Positions 1 through 5,472 of a DNA stretch of 5,472 nt are shown here, piece after piece; position 1 is the stretch's first letter; each line of letters opens with the position of its first letter. The position numbers were made by a program, and so were the translations under genes. The stretch is taken from positions 1 to 5,472 of the forward strand of contig JAUXOH010000251.1 in assembly GCA_030682505.1 (NCBI GenBank), given 5' to 3'. This DNA comes from Candidatus Didemnitutus sp. (GTDB lineage: Bacteria > Verrucomicrobiota > Verrucomicrobiia > Opitutales > Opitutaceae). The notes below the pieces were generated by a model. The model did no database searches. It had not been told where the DNA came from and worked only from the letters and a program-made list of their open reading frames with translations.

Positions 1-1253
1 GCGGTGAAGTGAAGCCCACCATGGTCACGCTCGACAAAGCGTTCGTGAAGACCATCACCCACGTCGTCACCGCCACCGGTAAGGTGCAGCCTGAAACCGA
101 GGTGAAGATTTCTCCGGAAGTGGCCGGTGAGCTCATCGAAATCGCGGTCAAGGAAGGCGAGACCGTCAAGAAAGGCGCCCTGCTCGTGAGGATCAAACCC
201 GATTTCTACAAGGCCCAGCTCGAACAACAGGACGCTTCCCTCGCTTCCGCCCGCGCCACCAGCGTGCTCAGCCAAGCCAGGCTTTCGAAAGCCGAGCAGG
301 ATTTCAGGCAGGCCAACGACCTTTTCGAAAAGAAACTCATCTCCGACGCCGAGTTCCTCGTCGCGCGCACGAATCTCGACGTGGCCCGGGCCGACTTTGA
401 TTCCTCCCTCGCCCAGATTCGCCGCACCGAGGGTTCGGTCGACCAGTCGCGCGACCAACTGGCCAAGACGACGATGTACTCGCCGATCGAGGGTTCCATC
501 AGCTCGCTCACGAGCGAGGTCGGTGAACGCGTCGTCGGCACCAACCAATTTGCGGGCACCGAGATCATGCGCATTGCCAATCTCGACAGCATGGAGGTAC
601 GGGTGAAGGTCAACGAGAACGACATCGTCAACGTCAAGATTGGCGATCGTGTGATCGTGACCGTCGATGCCTTTCCCGGCCGCCGCTTCGAAGGCAAGGT
701 GCGCGAAATCAGCAGCTCGGCTTTGAGCGTTGGCTCCACGGGCAATTCCGCCGCTGCCCTCGCGGCCTCCGCTTCCGACGAAGTCACCAATTTCCTCGTC
801 AAGGTCAGCATCACCGAGGCTGACAACCGTCTGCGCCCGGGCATGAGCGCGACCGTGGATATCGAAACTGAAACCGTCGCCAACGTGGTGGCTGTTCCCA
901 TCCAGAGCGTCACCGTGCGCGCTGAAGGCGGAAAATCCACCGAGCAGCTGCAGAAGGAGCGCGCCAAGGAAGCGAAGGAGCGTTCGGGCAACGACCTCGA
1001 TCTCGTCACCGAACGCGACGAGGCCCGCCGCTCCCTCGAGCGCCTGCAACGGGTTGTTTTCGTCAAGACCGACGACAAGGTCGTTATGCGCAAGGTTGAA
1101 ACCGGCATCGCCGACAACACCCATATTGAAGTGAAGGATGGGGTCAAAGCGGGTGAGGAAGTTGTCTCCGGCAGCTACGCCGCCATCAGCCGCCACCTCA
1201 AGGACGGGGCCAAAGTGATGGTGGAGAAGCCCAAGAAGGACGAAAACAAGTAA
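1..1253 (+). CDS. MacA/HlyD-type periplasmic adaptor subunit of an ABC efflux pump (5' partial)
   Basis: Membrane-fusion (periplasmic adaptor) protein that would link the inner-membrane ABC transporter encoded next to it to a TolC-like outer-membrane channel. The frame is open to the left edge. A GTG at position 9 could serve as a start, but the residues after it already match the stretch just after the anchor in MacA-like proteins, and there is no signal or membrane helix, so the true start is most likely upstream. Numbering from the codon at 9: first lipoyl/barrel-sandwich half about 29-62 (PEVAGELIEIAVKEGETVKKG); long alpha-helical hairpin about 66-152; second lipoyl half about 155-190 (YSPIEGSI); beta-barrel about 195-290, interrupted by a Ser/Ala-rich loop at 235-258; RPGMSATVDI closes the barrel; a charged helical insert at 305-348; then a membrane-proximal domain (VVFVKTDDKV, VETGI) and a Lys-rich tail. 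Followed after 41 bases by the ATPase gene. MacA-type assignment is firm; substrate unknown. Confidence 0.93.
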   Translation, partial: GEVKPTMVTLDKAFVKTITHVVTATGKVQPETEVKISPEVAGELIEIAVKEGETVKKGALLVRIKPDFYKAQLEQQDASLASARATSVLSQARLSKAEQDFRQANDLFEKKLISDAEFLVARTNLDVARADFDSSLAQIRRTEGSVDQSRDQLAKTTMYSPIEGSISSLTSEVGERVVGTNQFAGTEIMRIANLDSMEVRVKVNENDIVNVKIGDRVIVTVDAFPGRRFEGKVREISSSALSVGSTGNSAAALAASASDEVTNFLVKVSITEADNRLRPGMSATVDIETETVANVVAVPIQSVTVRAEGGKSTEQLQKERAKEAKERSGNDLDLVTERDEARRSLERLQRVVFVKTDDKVVMRKVETGIADNTHIEVKDGVKAGEEVVSGSYAAISRHLKDGAKVMVEKPKKDENK

Positions 1254-1257
1254 TCGG

Positions 1258-1272
1258 CGGGGCGCGGCCCCG
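1258..1272 (+). other. GC hairpin between adaptor and ATPase genes
   Basis: A perfect 6-bp inverted repeat, CGGGGC at 1258-1263 and GCCCCG at 1267-1272, with a 3-base loop, begins four bases after the adaptor stop codon. No T-run follows; a C/T-rich tract leads into the next ATG instead. It is therefore not a typical intrinsic terminator. In the mRNA it could stabilise the upstream message or tune the relative output of adaptor and ATPase, which is inference. In GC-rich DNA such a short stem can also occur by chance. Confidence 0.35.
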
Positions 1273-1278
1273 ACGGCG

Positions 1279-1294
1279 CCCCCTCTCCACATCC
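1279..1294 (+). promoter_or_regulatory. Pyrimidine-rich leader in place of a ribosome binding site (ATPase gene)
   Basis: The 16 bases before the ATG at 1295 contain CCCCCTCTCC and then ACATCC, with no G at all and no AGGAGG-like sequence. The same nine bases CCCCCTCTC occur immediately upstream of the first permease gene. This suggests initiation that does not depend on Shine-Dalgarno pairing. Whether the C/T tract itself has a role is unknown. Confidence 0.3.
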
Positions 1295-2032
1295 ATGAGT
1301 TCACCCGTCTCCACCAACTCCACCGAGCGCATTTCCCGTCCGCCGGGCGCCCTCGTCATCGATATCCAAGGCGTCACCAAGCTCTACAAGATGGGCGAGG
1401 AAACCGTGCACGCCCTGCGGGGAGTCGCGCTCCAGGTGCACCGCAACGAATACATTGCCATCATGGGCCCCTCGGGCTCGGGCAAGTCGACGTTGATGAA
1501 CATGCTCGGGTGCCTCGATACGCCGACCTGTGGCCACTACGAGTTCTCCGGCAAGGGCGTTTCGGCCATGACCGACGACGAGCTCGCCGAAATCCGTAAC
1601 CGCGAAATCGGTTTCGTCTTCCAGACGTTCAACCTGTTGCCGCGCTCCACCTCGCTCGCCAACGTCGAACTCCCGCTGATCTACGCCGGCATGGGACCGG
1701 ACAAGCGGCGGGCCCAAGCGATCCACGCGTTGGAAAGCGTCGGATTGGGCGACCGCATGAGCCACAAGCCGAACGAACTTTCTGGCGGTCAACGCCAACG
1801 GGTCGCCATCGCGCGTGCCCTCGTCAACAACCCCTCGATCATCCTTGCCGACGAACCGACCGGCAATCTCGACTCCCGCACCGGGGAGGAGATCATGCAG
1901 CTCTTCGAGGACCTCTATGCGCAAGGCAACACCATCATCGTCGTCACGCACGAGGAAGATATCGCCCGGCATGCCCGGCGCATCGTCCGCTTGCGCGACG
2001 GCCTGATCGAATCTGACGAACGCCAGGCCTGA
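1295..2032 (+). CDS. MacB/LolD-type ABC transporter ATP-binding protein
   Basis: Cytoplasmic ATPase that powers the permeases encoded just downstream by binding and hydrolysing ATP as a dimer. At 245 residues it is a single nucleotide-binding domain of usual length with a roughly 18-residue polar N-terminal extension. Every motif is intact: A-loop region with Tyr31 in VTKLYKMG, Walker A GPSGSGKST at 58-66, Q-loop VFQTFNLLPR with Gln110, signature LSGGQRQRVAIARAL from 162, Walker B IILADEP ending at 188 with Asp186 and catalytic Glu187, D-loop NLDS at 191-194, and the switch His219 in VVTHEEDIA. The Q-loop and Walker B wording matches the MacB/LolD/FtsE branch (o228 family), which partners four-helix FtsX-fold permeases. 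Unlike E. coli MacB, the ATPase is not fused to its permease. The ATG at 1295 is chosen because the next in-frame ATG would remove the first beta strand of the domain. No Shine-Dalgarno sequence is visible. Confidence 0.96.
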   Translation: MSSPVSTNSTERISRPPGALVIDIQGVTKLYKMGEETVHALRGVALQVHRNEYIAIMGPSGSGKSTLMNMLGCLDTPTCGHYEFSGKGVSAMTDDELAEIRNREIGFVFQTFNLLPRSTSLANVELPLIYAGMGPDKRRAQAIHALESVGLGDRMSHKPNELSGGQRQRVAIARALVNNPSIILADEPTGNLDSRTGEEIMQLFEDLYAQGNTIIVVTHEEDIARHARRIVRLRDGLIESDERQA

Positions 2033-2070
2033 GCTGCGACCCGGGACTCTGCCCGCCCGATGTCGAGCCA

Positions 2071-2088
2071 TCCCTTCCCCCTCTCTCC
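2071..2088 (+). promoter_or_regulatory. Pyrimidine-rich leader in place of a ribosome binding site (first permease gene)
   Basis: All 18 bases directly before the ATG at 2089 are C or T, including CCCCCTCTCTCC at 2077-2088. No purine-rich ribosome binding site can be formed here. It shares CCCCCTCTC with the leader of the preceding ATPase gene. The third gap, before 3358, also lacks a Shine-Dalgarno sequence but is not a pure pyrimidine tract. Confidence 0.3.
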
Positions 2089-3339
2089 ATGATCCGCTTT
2101 TTCTACGAATTCTCCGAATCGTTCCGCATCGGGTGGGCGCAGATCCGCGCCAACAAGCTGCGGTCCGTCCTGACGGCCTTGGGCGTGATCATTGGCATTG
2201 TGGCGGTGACCCTCATGGGCACCGCGATTCGCGGCATTGACACCGGTTTCCAGAACAGCCTCGCCATGCTCGGCGATGATGTTCTCTACGTGCAAAAGTG
2301 GCCCTGGGGTCCGGTGGAGGATTGGTGGAATTACAACAATCGCCCGAACATCAAGCCGCAGGACGCCGCGGCCCTGAATCGCATCATTCAAGGCACGAGG
2401 AATTCCACGTTGGAGCTCGCCGTGCCGGTCGTGGCCAGCGGCCGGTCCGTCAAGTTGGGCGACGCGAAACTCAACGGGGTGTTCATCATCGGCACGGAGG
2501 CAGACTATGCCCGCATCAGCGGAGCGGAATACGAGGAAGGCCGGTTGTTCAACGACACCGAGGCCGGTGCCGGCCGCGAGGTCTGCGTGCTGGGTTTCGA
2601 TATCGCGCAGGCCCTTTTTCCAACGCGATCACCGCTCGGTCATCTCGTCACCATCGGCGGGCATCCGTTCGAGGTCGTCGGGGTCTTCGCCAAGCAGGGG
2701 GAGTTTCTGGGACTTTTCAGCTTCGACAACCAGACGATTGTGCCGCTCCAGGCCTACCAGAAATATTTCTCCACCCGCCGGGGAGCGGAACTGCGGGTGA
2801 AGATGAAGGACAAGAACGATCTCGTGAACTCGCGGGATGAACTGATCGGTGCCATGCGCCGGGTGCGCGGCCAATTGCCCGGGGAACGCGACAATTTCTC
2901 CATCAACGAGCAGCAGGCGTTCAAGGCCCAGCTCGATCCCGTGAAGCAAGGCATCGCCATGGCGGGGCTCTTCATCACCGGCCTGTCGCTGTTTGTCGGG
3001 GCGATCGGCATCATGAACATCACGTTCGTTTCCGTGAAGGAACGCACGAAGGAGATCGGCACGCGCAAGGCGCTCGGCGCCCGCCGCCGCTCGATCCTGA
3101 TGCAGTTCCTGATCGAAGCCGTGTCGATCTGCCTGATCGGCGGAGCCGTGGGCATGGTGGTATCGTTCACGCTTTTCCTCGGCATCCAACAGGCCGCGCC
3201 CAGTTTTCCGGTCGAGTTTTCGCCCGACCTCGTGCTCGTGAGCATGATCGTGTCGGTCGTCACGGGGGTGGTTTCCGGGTTTGCCCCGGCCTATGGCGCA
3301 TCCCGCCTCGATCCGGTGGTCGCCCTCCGTTACGAGTAA
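2089..3339 (+). CDS. MacB-type ABC transporter permease, first of two
   Basis: Inner-membrane subunit of a MacB-like mechanotransmission pump. In this family ATP hydrolysis in the cytoplasm drives movements of the periplasmic domain rather than passage of substrate through the membrane. The 416 residues show the expected order: a short amphipathic N-terminus, NKLRSVLTALGVIIG leading into membrane helix 1 (about 25-47), a periplasmic MacB-type core domain (about 50-285), helix 2 (about 289-313, ending GAIGIMNI), the conserved cytoplasmic motif ERTKEIGTRKALGARR (318-333) that contacts the ATPase, helix 3 (about 340-365), helix 4 (about 381-402) and the closing motif LDPVVALRYE. The periplasmic part has a Trp-rich stretch at 71-80. 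It lies 56 bases after the ATPase gene and 18 before the second permease. A LolC/E-like lipoprotein exporter is less likely because a MacA-type adaptor precedes it. Substrate unknown. Confidence 0.94.
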   Translation: MIRFFYEFSESFRIGWAQIRANKLRSVLTALGVIIGIVAVTLMGTAIRGIDTGFQNSLAMLGDDVLYVQKWPWGPVEDWWNYNNRPNIKPQDAAALNRIIQGTRNSTLELAVPVVASGRSVKLGDAKLNGVFIIGTEADYARISGAEYEEGRLFNDTEAGAGREVCVLGFDIAQALFPTRSPLGHLVTIGGHPFEVVGVFAKQGEFLGLFSFDNQTIVPLQAYQKYFSTRRGAELRVKMKDKNDLVNSRDELIGAMRRVRGQLPGERDNFSINEQQAFKAQLDPVKQGIAMAGLFITGLSLFVGAIGIMNITFVSVKERTKEIGTRKALGARRRSILMQFLIEAVSICLIGGAVGMVVSFTLFLGIQQAAPSFPVEFSPDLVLVSMIVSVVTGVVSGFAPAYGASRLDPVVALRYE

Positions 3340-3357
3340 TCCTTTGCCGCTCACGTC

Positions 3358-4596
3358 ATGAAATTTTTCGAAATCCTCCGGATGGCGCTCGGCTCGCTCG
3401 GCGTGAACAAGCTCCGTTCGATGCTCACGATGCTGGGCATCACCATCGGCGTCTTTTCCGTGATCGGGGTCATGACCGCCGTGACGGCGCTGCGCTCGTC
3501 CATCGAATCGGGGCTGAGCTTCCTCGGCTCCAACATGTTTCAGTTCGCGAAGTTCCCGGTCACGGGCGGAGGCAACGACAACAGCCGCCGGCGCTATGAA
3601 TTGCGCCGCGACATCACCCTCGATCAGGCCATGCGCTACCAGCGGCTGATGGAAGAGGTCGCGACGACTGTTTGCTTGAAGGTCTTTGATCGTTCCGGTC
3701 CGCATGCAGCCTACAAGAACCGGAAGACGATTCCGGGTCTGACCTTCACGGGCACGAACGAACATTTCATCACCGCCAATCAGTATGCGATCGCGACGGG
3801 GCGCAACTTTACCGCCGGCGATATCGAGCTGGCGCGACCCCTGATCGTCATCGGGCAGGACCTCGTGACGAAACTCTTCCCGTCCGAAAATCCCCTCGGC
3901 AAACAAATCAAGGTGCGCGACCGACCCTACACGGTCATCGGGACGTTTGCCGCGAAAGGCAGCTCCTTTGGCGGCAGCGGTGACTCCATCGCCATGATTC
4001 CGATCACGCGCTTTCTCTCCGATTTCGGCAGTGAGCGGGTCACGGTCAACATCGCCACCCAGGCCCTCTCGCAGACCATTTACAACGAGACGATCGACAA
4101 GGGCATCACGGCCATGCGGATTGTGCGCGGGTTGGGGCCCGAGGAGGAAAACGATTTTGAGCTCTACTCGAACGATTCGCTAATTTCCGTTTTCGCCAAG
4201 GTCGCCGACATCATTGCGGCCGGCTCGTTTGTCATCAGTGGCATCGCCCTGCTCGCGGCGGGGGTCGGCATCATGAACATCATGCTGGTGAGCGTGACGG
4301 AGCGCACCAAGGAGATCGGCATCCGGAAATCCATCGGGGCGCGGAAGAAGAACATCCTGACCCAGTTTCTCATCGAATCCGTGGCGATCTCCCTGATGGG
4401 AGGCGTGGTGGGGATTCTTCTCGGCGTGCTCGGCGGCAACGGGCTGGCCTTGGCCCTCAATGCCTCAGTGGTCTTTCCCTGGGACTGGGCGGCCATCGGC
4501 TTGGTGGTCTGCTCCGCCATCGGAATCGGCTTCGGTTTCTATCCGGCGTGGAAGGCCGCGTCGCTCGATCCCATCGAGGCGCTGCGGTTCGAATAG
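3358..4596 (+). CDS. MacB-type ABC transporter permease, second of two
   Basis: Second FtsX-fold permease of the pump, 412 residues, co-linear with the upstream permease but clearly divergent from it. Visible parts: NKLRSMLTMLGITIGVFSVIG leading into helix 1 (about 20-44), a periplasmic core domain (about 48-280) with family-like LFPSENPLGKQIKV and VIGTFAAKGSSFGGSGDS segments, helix 2 (about 284-310, ending GVGIMNIML), the coupling motif ERTKEIGIRKSIGARKKN (315-332), helix 3 (about 337-360), helix 4 (about 376-397) and the terminal LDPIEALRFE. Both permeases keep the ATPase-contact motif, so both should be able to sit on the ATPase dimer; a 1:1 heterodimer is the simplest reading, though two separate homodimers sharing one ATPase is possible. 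It begins 18 bases after the first permease without a Shine-Dalgarno sequence and is probably the last gene of the operon. Confidence 0.94.
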   Translation: MKFFEILRMALGSLGVNKLRSMLTMLGITIGVFSVIGVMTAVTALRSSIESGLSFLGSNMFQFAKFPVTGGGNDNSRRRYELRRDITLDQAMRYQRLMEEVATTVCLKVFDRSGPHAAYKNRKTIPGLTFTGTNEHFITANQYAIATGRNFTAGDIELARPLIVIGQDLVTKLFPSENPLGKQIKVRDRPYTVIGTFAAKGSSFGGSGDSIAMIPITRFLSDFGSERVTVNIATQALSQTIYNETIDKGITAMRIVRGLGPEEENDFELYSNDSLISVFAKVADIIAAGSFVISGIALLAAGVGIMNIMLVSVTERTKEIGIRKSIGARKKNILTQFLIESVAISLMGGVVGILLGVLGGNGLALALNASVVFPWDWAAIGLVVCSAIGIGFGFYPAWKAASLDPIEALRFE

Positions 4597-4598
4597 CC

Positions 4599-4628
4599 CA
4601 ATCGCACGACGTTTCCGAATTGCGATTG
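4599..4628 (+). terminator. Possible stem-loop after the second permease gene
   Basis: A perfect 8-bp inverted repeat, CAATCGCA at 4599-4606 and TGCGATTG at 4621-4628, with a 14-base loop, starts two bases after the permease stop codon. It is not GC-rich and is not followed by a T-run, so if it ends transcription it is not a classical intrinsic terminator. The place, between a finished operon and a gene of another kind, favours a boundary role. A binding site for a dimeric regulator is the alternative. Confidence 0.35.
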
Positions 4629-4630
4629 TC

Positions 4631-4648
4631 GCGGGCTGCCGGTCCCGC
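4631..4648 (+). other. Second small stem-loop before the TPR-like gene
   Basis: GCGGG at 4631-4635 pairs with CCCGC at 4644-4648 across an 8-base loop, only two bases after the preceding inverted repeat and four bases before the ATG at 4653. Only TT follows the stem. It could be part of a tandem terminator with the upstream hairpin or could limit access to the start of the next gene. The stem is short and the region GC-rich, so chance is a real alternative. Confidence 0.25.
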
Positions 4649-4652
4649 TTGT

Positions 4653-5472
4653 ATGGGCCGTGCCGTGCACCTGAAGTTTCGATTCAATTCTGCGCTCCGC
4701 CGCGAGCTCGCCCCGGGTGACCGTCGGCGGTGGTTTCTGGGGTCGATTGCCCTCCGCGTCGAACTTCGGGCGGTGTCCCTTTGGACCTTCGAGGTCTACT
4801 GGCGTCGCCTGCTGCTCGGTTCGTCTGCCGTGATGCTGGCGGGCTACCTCGGCGCGACGACCGCGCTGTTCTACTGGTTGGGACGGAATCCGCAGAACCA
4901 GGTGGGTTGGACTGATATCCTGCTCGCTCCGGTGCGGTGGGAAGAATTTCGCGAACGACGCGGTGACACCGCGATTGCCACGGCGATGGTCCGGCTGAAA
5001 GAACGCGATTACGTGGAGGGCTTTCACGGTCTGCGCGTCGGTCTCGCCCGGTCGCCCGGAAATGTGAAAGGACGCCTCGCGTTGGCGAGTCTCTACCGCG
5101 GGCACGATCCGGCGCAGGCCCTCAAGGTGCTCGAGGCCGGTTTGAATTTCTCGGCCCACGATCCGGACTTTCTGAGCGTGCTGTTTGGCTTCTACGCCGC
5201 CCAGCGAGCCCACGGGCGAGCGCTCGAAATAATCGCGGAGCTCCTCGCTCCCGCCCGCCAGCCGCCGTTGCCAGGCGAGGCGCGGCACCTGCTGGCAGCG
5301 ACCCGGGCCGCGTTGCTGATTGAAAAGGGCCGCGCTGCCGAGGCACAGGCGGAATTTGCCCGGCTGCCGCTCGCGCGGGCGCCCGGAATGGAGGATTTCC
5401 GGATCGAAGCGGAATTGGCGATCGCTGCGGACGACGCCGGCGCGCTTGAAGGGGCCTTGCGCCGTATGCGGG
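4653..5472 (+). CDS. Membrane-anchored TPR-like protein of unknown function (3' partial)
   Basis: An open frame of 273 whole codons runs from the ATG at 4653 off the right edge without a stop. I do not recognise a named family. Visible parts: a basic, probably cytoplasmic N-terminus (about 1-50, with KFRFNSALRRELAPGDRRRW), one likely membrane helix at about 53-76 (LLLGSSAVMLAGYLGATTALFYW), a short aromatic stretch, then helical repeats resembling tetratricopeptide repeats from about residue 106. The clearest unit is 106-138, with LKERDYVEGF and LARSPGN; weaker units follow at about 140-170, 172-200 and 209-238, rich in Ala, Leu and Arg. TPR domains usually act as protein-protein scaffolds. 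In-frame TTG codons at 4620 and 4626 are alternative starts; none has a Shine-Dalgarno sequence. Codon choice and GC content resemble the pump genes. Whether it is co-transcribed with them is unclear given the stem-loops between. Confidence 0.8.
   Translation, partial: MGRAVHLKFRFNSALRRELAPGDRRRWFLGSIALRVELRAVSLWTFEVYWRRLLLGSSAVMLAGYLGATTALFYWLGRNPQNQVGWTDILLAPVRWEEFRERRGDTAIATAMVRLKERDYVEGFHGLRVGLARSPGNVKGRLALASLYRGHDPAQALKVLEAGLNFSAHDPDFLSVLFGFYAAQRAHGRALEIIAELLAPARQPPLPGEARHLLAATRAALLIEKGRAAEAQAEFARLPLARAPGMEDFRIEAELAIAADDAGALEGALRRMR

Noticed and set aside
9..11. GTG at position 9 as the true start of the adaptor
   Set aside because: The frame is open to the window edge and a start here would leave the protein without its signal or anchor segment, so the gene is better read as 5' truncated.
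206..1147. Long open frame on the minus strand (313 codons) opposite the adaptor gene
   Set aside because: It is a shadow of GC-rich codon use: the translation is low-complexity, rich in Ser, Arg, Thr and Leu with no domain, while the + strand frame encodes a clear adaptor.
1301..2071. Minus-strand open frame of 256 codons opposite the ATPase gene
   Set aside because: The + strand carries all ABC ATPase motifs; the antisense translation shows no family motif.
2298..2840. Overlapping + strand frame of 180 codons inside the first permease
   Set aside because: It sits in a second frame of an intact gene and its product is Arg/Gly/His-rich with no membrane or domain signal.
2629..3906. Minus-strand open frame of 425 codons spanning both permease genes
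   Set aside because: It crosses the junction of two well-supported + strand genes, and its product is rich in His, Asp, Arg and Gly without recognisable motifs, as expected for an antisense shadow.
2089..4596. Tandem permeases as a recent duplication or a direct DNA repeat
   Set aside because: The proteins share only fold-level motifs; the periplasmic domains differ widely, so any duplication is ancient.
4626..4654. Possible promoter, TTGTCG then 17 bases then TTGTAT, before the TPR-like gene
   Set aside because: The match to -35/-10 consensus is weak, and the -10 would overlap the proposed start codon, leaving no room for a transcript start ahead of it.
4460..4720. + strand frame of 86 codons across the end of the second permease
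   Set aside because: It overlaps the conserved C-terminus of the permease and the start of the TPR-like frame, and its Arg/Ser/Pro-rich product looks non-coding.

Overview
The window is a GC-rich, densely packed stretch with all genes on the + strand. It fits a Gram-negative bacterium: there is a periplasmic adaptor for a tripartite pump, MacB-type permeases with periplasmic domains, and gaps of only 18-56 bases between genes. No start codon visible in the window has a purine-rich Shine-Dalgarno sequence; two are preceded by pyrimidine-rich leaders instead. That, the base composition, and the look of the last protein suggest Verrucomicrobiota, perhaps the Opitutaceae. This is inference from pattern recognition, not a search result.

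Layout: (1) 1-1253, a MacA/HlyD-type periplasmic adaptor whose N-terminal membrane anchor lies upstream of the window; (2) 1295-2032, a stand-alone MacB/LolD-type ABC ATPase with every catalytic motif intact; (3) 2089-3339 and (4) 3358-4596, two related but clearly different MacB-type permeases, each with one N-terminal membrane helix, a periplasmic domain and three C-terminal helices; (5) 4653-5472, the start of a membrane-anchored, TPR-like protein of unknown function that runs off the right edge. Gene 5 is easily missed because it has no stop codon in the window.

Genes 1-4 look like one operon for a MacAB-type efflux or secretion pump. The ATPase would drive a permease pair (probably a heterodimer), and the adaptor would couple it to a TolC-like outer-membrane channel. 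No channel gene is present, so it is probably upstream or elsewhere. The substrate cannot be read from the sequence. A GC hairpin follows the adaptor stop codon, and two small stem-loops fill the gap after the second permease, where the operon may end.

I see no tRNA, rRNA, CRISPR, insertion sequence, phage or toxin-antitoxin signature. This is mostly an ordinary transporter operon. The least explained items are the unknown TPR-like protein, the non-Shine-Dalgarno leaders, and lineage-type insertions in the adaptor and first permease.
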